Source: Rhodeus uyekii (taxonomy: Eukaryota > Chordata > Actinopteri > Cypriniformes > Acheilognathidae). Taken from it: DNA of 64,000 nt. The stretch is taken from assembly GCA_037043235.1 (NCBI GenBank), contig JAWRVZ010000075.1, forward strand, positions 1,726,001-1,790,000. Reading direction: 5' to 3'. The position numbers were made by a program, and so were the translations under genes. Under the pieces are notes generated by a model that saw nothing but the letters and a program-made list of their open reading frames with translations, made no database searches and was not told the origin of the DNA. This document shows positions 34,491 through 47,030 of the stretch, piece by piece. Position 1 is the first letter of the stretch; the number at the start of each line of letters is the position of its first letter.

Positions 34491-35229
34491 GACTCACGAT
34501 CACACAACGTTTGCTCTTGCGTCAAAACAATATGCATGTGTTGTGGGGGTGATGCTCTTGTGAATATTAATATTGTGTAAGTAAAGTTGTATTTTGTTTC
34601 AGTTGTATCAGGTTAAACCACTGAAGTCATGTGGAATAATTTAATGATGTCTTTAATGACTACCTTTTTGGGTCTATATGGGTTTGGAACAACATGAGGT
34701 TGAGAAATTTTCATTTTTGGGTGAACTATCCCTTTAATCCATAATTGTTTAACTAATTGTAACCATACAACTGCTTTCTCCCAGGTATTTATTGAACTCC
34801 GTTATGGCATTGCTGCAGTTAAAAGTGTCAGGTCAATAATCTGAGGCATGAATGTAGAAAATGATTGACTCAGGGAGTTTTTGGTTCTAATGTCTGCACA
34901 TGCTGTCTTAACTGAGACATTCAGTCTAGGGGTTTCGTTATACAATAGAGCTGTTTCATGAAAATATACAATATTTAGCTCTGGACTAAATTATTGATTT
35001 GGAGGGGAAATAACAATCTTTTAATTTCAGGGTAATATGTAGCTTGCTTTAACTGTAATAAGTGGTGAAACACGTTAAGATGCAGAATTTGAAAAGTCTT
35101 GATTCTCATGATTACAACATTTTTAAAATGTGAGCGAAATAAGGGATCTGCATTCATAATCTCAGGTTTGACGTGAAAGTTCAGCCTCTGAAGCTCAAAC
35201 TTGGACACATCTTCATTGTTGTTTCATGT
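34491..35229. other. Noncoding sequence with a common repeat end
   Basis: 34650-34737 contains GGTTTGGAACAACATGAGG and TTTTGGGTGAACTATCCCTT, one end of a widespread fish MITE. Further pieces of this family lie at 48675-48750, 50560-50645 and 61525-61690. Confidence 0.55.
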
Positions 35230-35760
35230 TATTTCAACAGTCGCGCTCTTGTTCTCTGTGTCCAAGTGGCATCTTGCGGTCCCCACACGTCACTCCACCC
35301 CATAGCCATCTTGACGTCCATGCTGTTGTTGATAGCTCTTCTCTCCAGCTTGCATCATTTATTCCCATCATTCGGTAAGCCTTGCTGAGGGAATGCCCTG
35401 TAAATCCTCAGCAACCCATCTCCATCTGGTATTCCACCCATTCCAGCAACAGGCCTCCAGTAATCCCTCATACGTCTCCCTCTTTCTCTCCTGCACCCCT
35501 TCCATCCTCTCCTCCCAAGGCATAGTTATCTCCAGTAGGAGACGCTGTTTCGTAGACTCCAAGACCAGGATGTGGTTTGGGTGATGTGTGGTAGACATAT
35601 TTTCAGCTGCTTGTGTAGGTCAACTGTCATCACCCAGGCTCATGCTGTGTAGAGCAAGCCATCAAGGCTGTTTATCCTCATGGGCTGCTCTCCCTCCTTG
35701 ATGAATGCAATTTTCTTGTTTTCAGGGCAGTCTGTCTTCAAGCACAGGGGTCATGCTGAA
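35230..35760 (-). mobile_element. Decayed retroelement fragment (LINE-type C-terminal region)
   Basis: On the - strand the frame at 35598-35368 reads VLESTKQRLLLEITMPWEER and then ERKRETYEGLLEAC. The pattern LxE(I/L)T(V/M)PWEE followed by ERK..Y..L matches the conserved region near the end of a family of fish LINE-type proteins. Stop codons lie on both sides. Confidence 0.5.
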
Positions 35761-36839
35761 GTTTCTTCCTCTCCCCAAACAAACAGGTTAGCTGGGCCAC
35801 GGAGAACGCAATACACCCCCTGAATCAAAAACATGATCCTCTCAAGGTTCATTTTGCTCCATTGCCTGCTCTCAATTCATTCAGGTGCCCTTTTTCTTCT
35901 TTGCTGCTTGCTCTTCTTATATGGCCATGTTAATAACCCTTTGCTACCAATGACTAATGCAGTAAGGGTGCTTCTACAGGAGGGCTATGTCCTAGTAAGG
36001 CTGCGTATTCTGGTTTCCACGTCATCACGTACAATCAACGTCGGTCTCAATTTAAAGGATCCTTGGTGGGCAGCCTTGGTTTTGCCTCCTTCATTCAGCT
36101 AATTTTCAAGGATCAAGTCTATCTTTCGTGTCGTTCAATCACCCACTATTCTTTGCACACATTCCAATTCACAAAAGAAAAAAAAGAAACTTTTTTTTTT
36201 ATTGAACTAGTTTTACTTATATCAAGTCAACAAATATTCTCCATGCAACCATGTAAATGAAGAAAATCCTGAAACTCACTGCACCTTAAAGATTGTCCAA
36301 ATGAGATGCGAAGACCAAAAACTCCAAATAGGGACTTGCCTATTTAAATCCTGCCGTATAAAGCCACTCCAACAATGAAGAGGAACCAACAATTGCAAGA
36401 AACAAAAACATTGCTTTAATGAAAAAGTGGCAAACTCTTCGATCACACATGACCTTTCTCAATGCCTATTCAAGTCTACATTACAATTTAGGCTGATCTG
36501 TCATCATAGGTCACTGTTTTCAAGAAATGTACATATACAAATCGTGCAATTAGCTAACAATGTATTAATTTAAGGATGAAGCAATGAGCTCAAAGAAGTA
36601 ATTGTTACAAGTTGTGAACATGATTACAATTAAGCATTGGTGCATGTTTGTTCAGAGTTATGTCATCTGACGTCTTTGTAAGAGGCTGAATCCAGACTGG
36701 AGCTGGTGTTGTGTCTAGTTACCTCGGGATGGGCATTAGTGTATTGGCATTAGTAATCAGTGTAGCTGCTGTTCATAACATTTCAAGCAACAAAAATCTT
36801 GTGCGTTTGATCTGATATAACTGGAGTACAAGGTTATGA
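35761..36839. other. Noncoding sequence of unknown origin
   Basis: No supported feature. Open frames here lack splice sites. Confidence 0.35.
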
Positions 36840-37150
36840 GGTGTTTTATGTGAATACTTGGCTAACGAGATGTGTCTGTAGTCTATATTTAGACAGGGAT
36901 AGTGTCTCTGAGTCCAGCTCATTAGGAAGGCTATTCCAGAGTTTAGGAGCCAAATGTGAAAATGCGCTCCCTCCTTTACTGGACTTACGTATCCTAGGTA
37001 CCATGGAAAGTAAGAGCATGAAGGATTGTAGGGCGATAAAAGTTTGGTTAAAAAAATCAGGAGCCTAACCATTAAGGGACTTATAGATCAGTATAAATAC
37101 TTTGTAATCGATACAGAACTTAACAGGGAACCAGTGTTGTGATATTAGAG
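36840..37150 (+). mobile_element. Dispersed DNA repeat fragment
   Basis: Landmarks are CTCATTAGGAAGGCTATTCC, AGAGTTTAGGAGCCAAATG, AAAATGCGCTCCCTCC and CTAACCATTAAGGGACTTAT. These belong to a common cyprinid repeat, possibly the same family as 32315-32610. Confidence 0.6.
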
Positions 37151-37605
37151 TGCGTGGGCTTTTTCAATGTTTTTCCCAGCATGTAAATGAAGAAATAAAT
37201 GTTTTGCCACGGCCATGCATGTGCTTGTTTCCTGTTGTACATTCTTGTGTCACTGTGTTGGATACAAATCTCAGTATAGTCAAGGGGGTGTTAGAGTTAC
37301 TGTGAAATGTCTTATTTGACTCAAATCAAGTGGAAGTGAGGAGTTATAAATGTTTGTAACGTTCTCTTTAAAATGTTGCTCCATTATAAAAGTAGAGAAA
37401 GCGGTTTGGAGAATGGATGGATGGATGGATGCTTGTGCTATAACGCCACTTGTGACAAAAGGGAGAATGCACAGTTTACTTGTATTATGATTTATTTCAG
37501 GATGCAGAAATCTAACATGCATTGTTGAGTTTGCTAACTTGTGCATTTTTTGTGCATTTTGGGCCAGTATTGCATTCAATCATATTCTTGTTTAAACATA
37601 TAATA

Positions 37606-38514
37606 CAGTTGAACCCGGTTATGTCGACCGGCCTCGGGGGTTGCAAAAAATCGTCAAGATAAGCGATGATCGAGATAACCAAAAGCCAATATGGCGATTT
37701 GCTTGATGAAGCGATCGGCATGCTATAAAAATGTACATACACTGTATATGTTTGCTAACAACAAAAGGCACATGTGTACCAACTAACAGCAGAGATTTAC
37801 CAGAATACAATAAAAAAAACACCTTCCATTCTCCATACAAACCTTTAATTATATTCTCCAACATTGCAAACACATTTTCGCTCAACACAGTCACAACACA
37901 CATAAACACATTCGCTCATAACACAGTCATTTAGATCGTAAACAGTTCTGAAAGTATTGCACACGTGGTTACTATGGTTTCTTCACAAAGTCTAAAATGC
38001 TTTGTTGCTTTTTGCCTTTAACGGTCTGCTTGAAAACAAATGCCTCAGCTTCTATCAGTAACGACGTCTTTGTCGATGTCAATGTAATCTGGGAATCTCT
38101 GGACAGTGAAGGTGAACTCCTGCGTCTCTTCCAAGATAGCATCTGTAAAGCTTGATTTTTGCGCGAGTTATTCTGCGACCGGACGGCACTGCGCCGCAAG
38201 AGTGAGTGAAGCGTTATTTGTGTGAGCGACCTTACAGACCGTGATTCACATGCAACGTGAACTCAGCGCATGCTCAGTGAACTCAGCGCATGCTCAGTGA
38301 ACTCGGTACGATCATTAGTCACGAGATAACCATGTGAAGTGGCGACTTTGCCCCTCTTTTGTGCTCGAGATATCAGGGTTCGACGATATAAAAGAATCGA
38401 CATAACCGATAAGAAAATGCGAAGACAATGAGGGAGTTTGGCGGTTCCACTTCAAAAACGTCAACATAATAGGGTTGTCGAGTTAACCGAGGTCGAGAGA
38501 ACTGGGTTCCACTG
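37606..38514 (-). mobile_element. Pogo/Tigger-like element with TA target sites
   Basis: The left end CAGTTGAACCCGGTTATGTC and the right end, inverted, GAACTGGGTTCCACTG form imperfect terminal repeats. TA flanks both (37604-37605, 38515-38516). Inside each end lie repeated phrases about a 'cgagataacc/gagttaaccg' sequence in opposite orientations. The 909-bp element retains a - strand frame (38199-37972) ending KKQQSILDFVKKP, like the C terminus of pogo-type transposases. The catalytic region is missing, so it is non-autonomous. Confidence 0.8.
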
Positions 38515-40114
38515 TATATTGCTTTCTCTTTTTTTGTACTGTCCTGCAGCAGGGGACACATGGTAAGACATCTGAAGGGCTCCTTACTGGTTGCCTTTCC
38601 TCTTTGAAATTACAGTTGTGTTACTGGGCAACTCTTACACATTCACGTGGTTCCCCATAAACTTCTCTATCAGCAGGTGGCATTGGCTGAGATGATCTAA
38701 GATCTGCATTCCCTTTGAAAGCTTTATATAGCCAAGTTGCCTGTATTCTGCTGTTCCACAGAGATATCTTTGTGATGCCATGGAGAATGCCCAGCTGCTT
38801 GTTTAAGCCTTTGATTTTACAATTCCTTTAGTCATTTGCAAAGGCATCGCTCTTGATGTTACTGCAGTTTACAGCATACCTCAGAATATCATTAAGACTT
38901 GGCTCCTTGGTCTGCAAGTAACTACTCAGCAATGCCCTAGCAACTGAGGAAACACTTTTGCAACCACTTGACAAAAATCCTGGCAGAGAGTTTTGTTTGG
39001 GTAAGCACCACTCACACACACAAACCTAAGGTTTGCAAGGATGTAAAGGTGGTGGTTAATGGGTTAAGGCTCAGAGCTGGTGACCAGAAGGATATTGGTT
39101 TGTACCCATCAAGAAATGTGCAATGAATATAACCCCAGACAACTCCTGTCCTATAAAGAACAAAAATTCACGTGGCATGCTATGAAGACCTCACATGCAA
39201 GCTGTAAACATCTATCAATATCTAAAGACCTCATTAAGAGGTCTTTGCTCTGCTTTCAGGCAAGTGTTATGGTGAAAGGAAGGCTTTATTACTCATTTAC
39301 AGATTCAGAGTGAGACGGAGAGAGATGCCCCCTGGACATCACACGTCCCCCTCAGCCCTCCACTGACACGTCTAAGATTTCTGGCACCAAAACATCGTCA
39401 CGCTTCCTATTTCAGGCACAGGTGCAACATTTCAGCAGCGGGTCGAGTAACCGGGAGAGCGGGTCTGAAAGAGAGAGAGCAAAGCTCTGTAAGAGTAGGC
39501 TACATTAGGACTCTGAATGAGGAGCAGGACGCTTCCTGATAGTTTTAGTATCATAGGATAAGAGCAATGTTAATGCTACTTAACAAGCTAATTAAAGAGG
39601 AGGATGTTTACTATGATGGCATGATGCGTCTTATACTGTAGTTTTGCTTTTTAGGAAAATTAGTGATGTAAGAATACAAATGTTTTACTCTCCCCAGTTG
39701 CCACATTCTGGAAACTCTACTAGATTTTTACATTTCTGAAGAACGTGCCCTTAGACAAGTTGCTGAGATGCTACTAGAATATTATTGGTGGTTGCAAGTT
39801 TGTTGCTATGTGGTTACTAAGGTGTTCAGAGTGGTTGTTAACACATTGCTATGTGGTTGCTTATTGGCTAAAAGTCAATAGAACCCAATCCCAAGTCTCT
39901 TTGACTTCCTAGTCCCTACATGACTGAAGTTATGGATTTCTTGCCTGTTTCATTGCCTACCGGTTGAAAATTAGCTAGCCAGGTCACGAGGGAAAGTAAT
40001 AGCACACTGATAAGAAAATAAATAATTGCTAATTGCTAACATTAGCAATCGCCACTAAAAACAAAAAGAGTGAAGCATACGGAGTCTAGAGTTCAAGAGT
40101 TTCACTAACTCGTC
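38515..40114. other. Noncoding sequence with SINE-like and GCAACCA repeats
   Basis: 38900-39010 and 39745-39860 carry GCAACCA-family repeats in opposite orientations. 39050-39135 has a tRNA-like head (GTTAAGGCTCAGAGCTGGTG) and looks like a decayed SINE. No exon seen. Confidence 0.45.
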
Positions 40115-40896
40115 AAAGCACTTGCATTTATTATTCAGAGAAAGAAAGAAAAAACACAAATGCGTCACGTTTTTTATCATATGACAACATTAAATAAACA
40201 TTCCAAAGCACTTCTTCATTATAATATGGTCAAACGATATAATTGACTTTTCACAAATGTTGAACTAAAAGGATTTTTTTACAAGGCTGGAGAATGCAGA
40301 CATGTTCCCGAAGAAAGGTGCCATGCACCACGTAGTTACAGTCCACGTCAGGCGCAGTCAAATAAGGCTTACAAAAAGATTATGATCTCTGCATGTCAAT
40401 ATTATGAAGCACTAATGCAGTACTGAAATGGACTTTGACAGAACATCAAAATATTTGCACACGCCTTTACAGATAATGCATAATAGATAAGGCTTAATAA
40501 TTTGTTGTCATGTATGCTTAAATATGTTATGCTTGTTGCATACATGCTTATACGGTTACAAAAAAATGCCCTACATGGCACCGTACACAAAGCACTCAGG
40601 AAAATAGAAAAAAATCATACAAAATGTAATGAGAATGACAGAAAGAAATTAAGAGAAAAAGGCAATGAAAGGTTCATAGGCACAGAAGTTCACCAGGTCA
40701 GAGAATGTCCACTCCAGTTTCTTTCCAAAGCACTGAATCTGAATAAAATCTTTCCTTTTGAAACCGGTTGCAATAAGGTACTTTGAAGTGGTGGTGGTTA
40801 TATACAAAAAAAGATTCTAAAAAAGGTCAAAGATTTGCCTATTCCTTCAGGTGAAAATATCCTTTTAAGTGTCCATTCAAAGTTGATCTATCCTGG
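40115..40896 (-). other. kiaa0408: kiaa0408 3'UTR (inferred)
   Basis: Downstream of the stop codon at 40899-40897 on the - strand, the first AATAAA found by eye is at 40142-40137. This suggests a 3'UTR of about 0.78 kb. No conserved motif recognised inside. Confidence 0.45.
40137..40142 (-). terminator. kiaa0408: Polyadenylation signal, kiaa0408 (candidate)
   Basis: AATAAA on the - strand about 755 bases after the stop codon. Confidence 0.4.
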
Positions 40897-41100
40897 TCAC
40901 ATGATCACAGTTTCTGTGTGCCGGGAATATGAATTCAAGAACTGTTTGGTTTTCAAGCCAGGGCTTGGTGGGCAGGATGTGTGGGTGATTTTGCTTGACG
41001 GGGTATGGTTTGCCCATCTGGATGGACGACGTTGATTGGCCGGTCTAGCAGGACGGGAAAAATTGCTACTGCTTTGGGCAGCAGATGACTCATGGTTGAC
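40897..41100 (-). CDS. kiaa0408: kiaa0408 terminal coding exon
   Basis: 67 codons plus TGA. Acceptor CCCTCTAG|GTCAACC. It encodes the family-specific tail NFSRPARPANQRRPSRWA and ends HTETVIM. Confidence 0.83.
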   Translation of the reverse strand, partial: VNHESSAAQSSSNFSRPARPANQRRPSRWANHTPSSKITHTSCPPSPGLKTKQFLNSYSRHTETVIM

Positions 41101-43418
41101 CTAGAGGGAAACAAATTTTAATGTATATATCTTTGTGCATAAATGATCAATACTTGGGGGGAAATTCTTGCACCACACGTACCAATATGTTAAGTCTTTA
41201 ATTGGGAGGTTAGATGAAACAGAAAAGAAAGTGCACTACATCTAAGAGCAGGTTTCCTTATTCTGGGTGCTGGAGAACCACTCATCTTGCAGAGTTTAGT
41301 TTCAACTTTAATTAAACAGGACTGAAGTAATTAATAGGGGCGTTTGGTTTACCTGAACACCAACTGTGTTGGAGCAGAGTTGGAACTAAACTCTTCAAGA
41401 AAGTGTCTCTCCAGACCCAGAATGACTACTGCATTTTAATTTAGTGTGTGCAGATCACATTTGTACACCCTCTTCACCTGCTTGGTGTCCAGTTGCTGGG
41501 TGAATGTGGCCCTCTGACTTTTGTTGTTCTCTATTTCCATCCTTTCTAGAAGTTTCTCCAAGTTATCATTTCCCTGTCTCATGGTATCAGCACCAAGCCC
41601 TGTGTGTATCTTGCTGAAGTTTTGAGATTCTGCTGCCAGAATCCTCTCCACCATCTGGTAGTCAGAGAATAGGTTCTCACTCTGGAAGCTTGCTTTGTGG
41701 TTTTTAGGACCTGGAGGCGCCTTGTGGAACTTCGATTTAAGGGGAGACTGTGATGGGCTTAAGTTATAGGCCAAGCCATACTGTTCAAGAGTACTACCAC
41801 CCCTCCCACAGTCTCTGTCTCCATTCAAGAGGTGTTTAGAAGGACCAGCTGCCCAAGGCTCCTGGCTGGACTCCAGTTCTGCTGCCAGTACGTCACAGTC
41901 TGCAAGGCATTTATGGACGGGCGCACGTGTGGATGCCCGCTTGGCATCAAACTTGTTCTGGCCATTTGCTGGAGTACTGGTGTGCCTTGGATGTTCAGTG
42001 GAGACAACGGTGGTCACAAGCCCATCCTCTATCAGGGTTTTCCCCTCATTCTCCTGCAACATGGCACCAAACTTACGCAACACTGATGGGCTGCCAGATT
42101 TCCTGTCAAGCAAGAGGCACTTTCTTTCATGTTGTTGCGATGACTCATGGTAAGTGGAACGAGGGGTTACAGGAGAAGCATCTCTCTGTCTGATTGCCAG
42201 TTTGGAAACTGAACTTTTAGGGGGAAGCTCGTTTGATGAAACTGGGTCTTTCCAGCTAACGTGGCGGGCTTGGGAGTCATCCCAACTTGATTTCTTGTTG
42301 TTTTTGTTCTCAGCCTCCTCAAACGCATCCAGAACTACACATGAGGCAGTCCTGAAGTGAAAGACAAATCAGCCAAAATCAATCAAAAGCAGTCACAAAA
42401 GGGAATTGGGCGAACACTAAGAATTGGTCAAACAACAAGAAACAGGCATGATGATAGAGAAACAATTGGAATGACTCTTAAAAAAGGGGAAAGGAAAGGC
42501 TTTACCTGTTTGTCACCAGGCTAGTCTTCATGCTATCTTGATAACTGTGTGTAACTGGATATACCTTGGGGTTCTGATAGCAAATAAAGGGAGATTTGGG
42601 ATATAAGAGGGATTTCAAAGGTACCATCCTAGGGGTTTAAGAGTCTAGATGTATGAGAGATTGATAAATTGTGAAAAAGGTACTCACTGCATTTGGGGTT
42701 ACAAGATTCCCTAAGTTCTTTTCAAAACACGGGCCCTGTTGGAGATATCCATTGAGAATGTCTAGGGTAGCATCTTGCCTTTCAAGATCATGACAACTGG
42801 CAGGATAATGGCTGTCGTTTCTCAGGGAATTAAGTGTGTAATTGTTGGAGCCATTATAGCAATCACTAGGGTGGTGAAACCCAAGGCTTTGCATAACTGT
42901 ATGATCTGATCTTACTTCATTGCATTGACGAATTGGGAGGTTGTTGTTGGGGTGACCATGGGTTTCAGGATAACCATTGGCCTGGTGGCTATACTGGGAG
43001 TTGACAGGAAGCAAAGTAATGTCCAGGCTTTTGTTGTTTGTGACATTGTTTTTGCTGCTTTCGCTGGCTCCTCTTCGTGCTTTGACCTCACTGTACAACT
43101 GAAATACAACCAGAATACAATAATATTAAAGACAAACTCAGCAGTTAACCACTTTCCACCTACGTAAAATAAAATGTTTCAAATGCACAAAAATGTCAAA
43201 AAGTCAGCAAATTCGACTTATATCCTACTGGTATAATGTCCTTCATGGACTAGTTATGCAATATTTGCTTTAAAAACAGCATGAGGTTTTATCAGAAAGG
43301 TATCAGTGAGATTAAAGGGGGTTACTTGCTCAAAGGTTAATTAATCCACCAATAACAACATAATCACTTGGCTTGTTTGACATAAATGTGTTGGCTTCTT
43401 GTGTGTTTTGGAGAGAGA

Positions 43419-43456
<38 letters not shown>

Positions 43457-43998
43457 GGGAATGTTTTGGGATTGTCTATTAACCCTATCCCTTTGGTTTT
43501 AATATGCTTGTTAACATCTGTCAAAGTCGTGTTTCTAGATGGAGGGTGAAGCACCAATTATTATATCCAAGAGATACAGCCAACTTTGGCAACAGGGGGT
43601 CAAGCTCCTTCCAGCCAATCACAATCCAAGTAAGTGGCCCATATCACAACATTACTTCCAAGTAAATGCAGGATTGCAGTGCTACTGGATCTTTTGATGT
43701 TGTTTATAGTCAAATCAGAGCAACCAAATATTGATGTTTATTCACATTTTTAAATAAAGATCAGTATGAGTCAGAATCTCTCTCTAGATCTGGAGATGGG
43801 TTATGTCACACTGACTCACGTCACTGCAAATAAAGTTTTGAAAGTTTGTCTCACCTCTTCAATCTTTCTCTGCATGTCCTGTAGTTGATCTTCCCATTCC
43901 TGCATCTCAGAGTCAAAACTATCAATCAAGTCAGCTCTGTCTCCACCCCACACACAACTCCTAGGCTCCGGCCCACAGTGCAACTCCAATGTGGCCAT
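40897..43998 (-). CDS. kiaa0408: KIAA0408 homologue (five coding exons, 566 aa)
   Basis: The model joins 43998-43855, 43098-42688, 42573-42506, 42351-41478 and 41100-40897. All exon phases agree (0, 0, 2, 0) and all introns are GT-AG. The N terminus has the signature DLIDSFDSEMQEWEDQL followed by MQRKIEE and, across the first junction, LYSEVKARR. This corresponds to the start of human KIAA0408, a short coiled coil. The middle is poorly conserved, Ser/Asn/His-rich and probably disordered. The C terminus contains NFSRPARPANQRRPSRWA, which matches the conserved tail motif of the family. Function is unknown. The human gene lies directly downstream of SOGA3 on the same strand, and read-through transcripts are known there. 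The same arrangement is seen here. The protein is shorter than the roughly 690-aa human one. Confidence 0.85.
41478..42351 (-). CDS. kiaa0408: kiaa0408 coding exon 4 (874 nt)
   Basis: Acceptor CTTTCACTTCAG|GACTGCC and donor ACCAAGCAG|GTGAAG. It encodes ASCVVLDAFEE near its start and, near its end, DYQMVERILAAE and LEKLLERMEIENN, which fit the family's C-terminal third. Reading past the donor would add LKRVYKCD-like residues to a stop at 41436, a possible alternative end. Confidence 0.85.
42506..42573 (-). CDS. kiaa0408: kiaa0408 coding exon 3 (68 nt)
   Basis: Acceptor TTGCTATCAG|AACCCC and donor AACAG|GTAAAG. It reads NPKVYPVTHSYQ and then DSMKTSLVTN with two bases left over. These pair with the single G at the start of exon 4 to make Arg, so the phase is restored. 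It is too short to stand out as an open frame. Confidence 0.78.
42688..43098 (-). CDS. kiaa0408: kiaa0408 coding exon 2
   Basis: 137 codons. Acceptor TTGTATTTCAG|TTGTAC and donor AATGCA|GTGAGT. It encodes LYSEVKARRG and then a low-complexity stretch rich in Asn, Ser, His and Gly. Confidence 0.82.
43416..43460. repeat. (GT)n(GA)n microsatellite in kiaa0408 intron 1
   Basis: Short GT tract followed by GAGA repeats. Confidence 0.9.
43855..43998 (-). CDS. kiaa0408: kiaa0408 coding exon 1
   Basis: 48 codons from ATG at 43998 to GAG at 43855, ending at donor GAAGAG|GTGAGA. The exon itself starts at the acceptor TTTGTCTTTATAG|AGG (44054). This ATG was chosen because the sequence after it aligns with the human N terminus. 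The frame stays open back to the acceptor, so an upstream coding exon cannot be fully excluded. Confidence 0.82.
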
Positions 43999-44054
43999 TC
44001 TTTTACTCGAGTTTGTGTTCAGAATCTTATGCCGCAAAAGGTCACTGGATACCT

Positions 44055-45349
44055 CTATAAAGACAAAAAAGACATTCATCATTGAGAAACAGCCTTGCTT
44101 AGAGTACTTATGTAGTCAGAGTAATTGCATATCTCAAATATATAAATGAACTGGAAAATTCTACTAGCTTGCTTTGCAGTTCAAAGATGTTATGAATCTA
44201 AACATTAGTGAAGTCCTCCTGATAGTTGCATTCAAGTAGACTTATAGAAGGAAACTAAACCCCAGCTATTTGCTCTGAACACCTGCTTTGAAACTTTGAC
44301 TCATTTCTATATGCATTCTCTGTCCTTCAAACCAGCCCTTAACTGTCAAAATTGTCAGCACGTTCTTTTCACACCAACTTCATTAGACATGCTCAAGTTA
44401 CCTAAAGGGATTCTGAAGTCAGTTATATAACATGGACAGTCTCCTTGGAGTAGCCTGATCTCTCTTGATCAAGGGCACAATTGTAAAGGCTAATTGGTTG
44501 CCCCTTGCAAAACAGGAGCTTATATCTACAGCCAGCCGAGACCTTTAACTATGAGGCTCTTTCAAGCTAGGGATGAGGTCAAAGTTCCAAACAAGTGCCA
44601 AACTTTTTACTCTCTTGGATGAGCTCTGAATAGTTGCATCCTTTCCGTGGCAACGTCACTGAGTTTATCTGTAACACAACTTTGATTTACGGCAGGTGGA
44701 ATTTTCTGCCGTCAAGGAACATGACACCCAGTTTAACTCATGTAATTTCCAGAATGTACCATCATATAACGTCGGTAAAGAGGGATATTTATACAATTTT
44801 CAATGACGTGTCATAAGTAAGTGTTTATGTGTTTACATACATGCAAACTTAAAATACGTAAATGTAAAGGATCACAGTAGTAATGCTAATAACACTTATG
44901 TATTTGCAGGCAGTTCCAAAAAATAAATACATATTAAATAGATATTGTTTGTTAGTATTCTCTAAACAAGTATGTGCACTTGCGTATGTAAATACAGTAA
45001 TGTGAATACTTTTAATCTAAAGCATGACCATAGTGGCTGCAAGTTTCTTAATGTTGTATAACATTGTCAGCACTAGTTAAAGATCAGAGAAAAGTTAAAA
45101 TGCTTCAAAGGGGTTATAAATAATAATAATTCCATACTTTCAAAGGTTTAAAAGTGGACTTTCTTTTTCATTCTTGTCTACAAGCTTTCTTAACCCTTAC
45201 CAGTTACAAATTATTAGTTCCTCCGGTAATTCCCTCTCTTGAGCTTCATGACACTCCAGATTATGAGAACGTTGTTCAAGTACAAGTTTGTCGCTTGTAT
45301 CAATATCACTCTTGTTTCAGTACCACCGCTTCTTGACAGCTCCTGCACT
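44055..45349 (-). other. kiaa0408: kiaa0408 5' intron (inferred)
   Basis: Lies between the promoter candidate and the first coding exon. No repeat end or other exon recognised. Confidence 0.4.
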
Positions 45350-45510
45350 CGAACAGCATGTAATAGTGCAAGAGACCGGAGGCTCACTCCCCGCGGCGTG
45401 ACGTAAAAGTCCTGCGTATTGGATCTTAAATGGTTCCTCTGTCCGGAGCTCAGCGGTAAACAACTGTAGTCTTGAGAGGGCTCCGGGGCTTTATAGTGAC
45501 TCTAAGTATT
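45350..45510 (-). promoter_or_regulatory. kiaa0408: kiaa0408 promoter candidate
   Basis: A small CpG-rich region upstream of kiaa0408. On the - strand TATAAAG at 45495-45489 sits in a GC-rich setting. A CRE-like TGACGTAA lies at 45399-45406. A start site about 30 bases after the TATA box would be near 45460. I could not place the donor of the first exon that should join the acceptor at 44054. Confidence 0.45.
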
Positions 45511-46554
45511 TACCCCTGCAACGTCAGACCCACCGGTATCCGGTGTCATAATGTCAGATTTATTCCAGCATTCGTGGTCTCCATGCAAAAGACTGTCGTC
45601 ACCAACATTCTAGGTTAAAATTACAAAGGCAGAGGGAGTGTGTTTACATGGCTATTTTAAAATGCCCAGTTCTACCCCACCTCTGTGAAACTGTTGCTAG
45701 TCTGCTTTTAGGACTTGGCAGATTGCAGTCTTGTGACTCCTATTCCAGTTGTTTCGACTTCTACTAAGCCCAACAGGCAACTGGGCTATTTGTGACTCTC
45801 AAAACACTCTGTCCATTTTATTTTTAAGGTACCACCGGACAGAATTAGCGGATACTAAGTGTGCTGTCCGCGGTTCTAAATGGGCGCCTCACGCTTGTAT
45901 TTATTTGACATACGTGGCTGTTGCGCAATAAACAGTCAGCCGACAGTTCAGCCCTAATATTGGCCGCTGACTCAAATAGTTTCCGGGCACAATAACACAG
46001 GCAGAAAAACAAGAAGCAAAAGCATCTGAGAATGGAGACACCGTAGAAACTGAAATGTAGGTTTGACTGTTTTTCCGCTAATTTTGCTTTCAGCTGGCAA
46101 AGTAATATTTGCCAATTTCCAAAAAGAGACTCATTCTACAAAACAGAGTTGTTGCTCTCTTAGTTTAATTGACTTGTTAACAACCCAGACTGAAATAAAC
46201 CCAAAAAATGTATTTGTGATCCAAATAAATTAAGGAATTCAACAGAGATTAAAACTGGAGATGCCAACAAGAGATCAGAGTTCTTAGGTAAGAGTTTCCA
46301 ATTCACAAAGCTGCTGAGACCAAATTTTACGGAGTAACAGAGAGAAAGACGGGTTTGACCTTGTTGCTCTGGATGATGTCAACACGCTAACTAACTATGC
46401 ACACAGTGATTGGCTGATGGGGGGTCTCTGTCAGTGATTATAGAAATACAGTAGAACGAGGTAACCTATTGCCATATTCAAATAAAGGTCTTAAAATAAA
46501 AATGTTGCCATATTCAAATAAGATTTGATGTATACCCCAAGTGTCACTAATTAA
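45511..46554. other. Unique noncoding sequence
   Basis: It holds a short direct repeat of CCATATTCAAATAA (about 46472 and 46509). No gene seen. Confidence 0.4.
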
Positions 46555-47030
46555 ACAAGTACCTTATTTTCCTGTGGGTTACACTAGATTTTACAAACCC
46601 CGCAGGGGGGGTGCGGGTTATATAAGGGTGCAGGATATATCACACATTTTTTACAAATAATAATACATTTTTTGCAAGGGTTGTTGTCTCTGGCGCTTGC
46701 AAGAAGACGTGATTGGCTGTGCTGCATGAGGGCGGGCTCTTCTCATGTCATCCGATGATCAACACCTGTAGAATCGCTTCTTAAGGATGTTCTACTGCAA
46801 TGCGGGAGAGACTGCTTTTGCTTTTTGCTCTGATTCTGACTTGTGTTTGTTTTCTTATTGTTTGAATTTCGCGCACAAGCACTGTGTACCGAGCCTAAAC
46901 AGTTATGGAGAATTGACGTCACCCGAGCAACATTCGAAATTTTAAATGTTAACTTACACAAAAAAAGTTCATATATCTATGGGTGCGGGTTATATAAGGG
47001 TGCGGTTTATATGCGTGACAATACGGTATA
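46555..47030. mobile_element. CCGTATTTTCCC-type DNA element, copy 1
   Basis: It contains GGTGCGGGTTATATAAGGGT near both ends, GAAGACGTGATTGGCTGTGC, GATGATCAACACCTGTAGAA and TTCGCGCACAAGCACTGTGT in the same order as the copy at 49549. It ends GACAATACGGTAT, the inverse of the CCGTATTTTCC terminus. No transposase frame. Confidence 0.8.
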
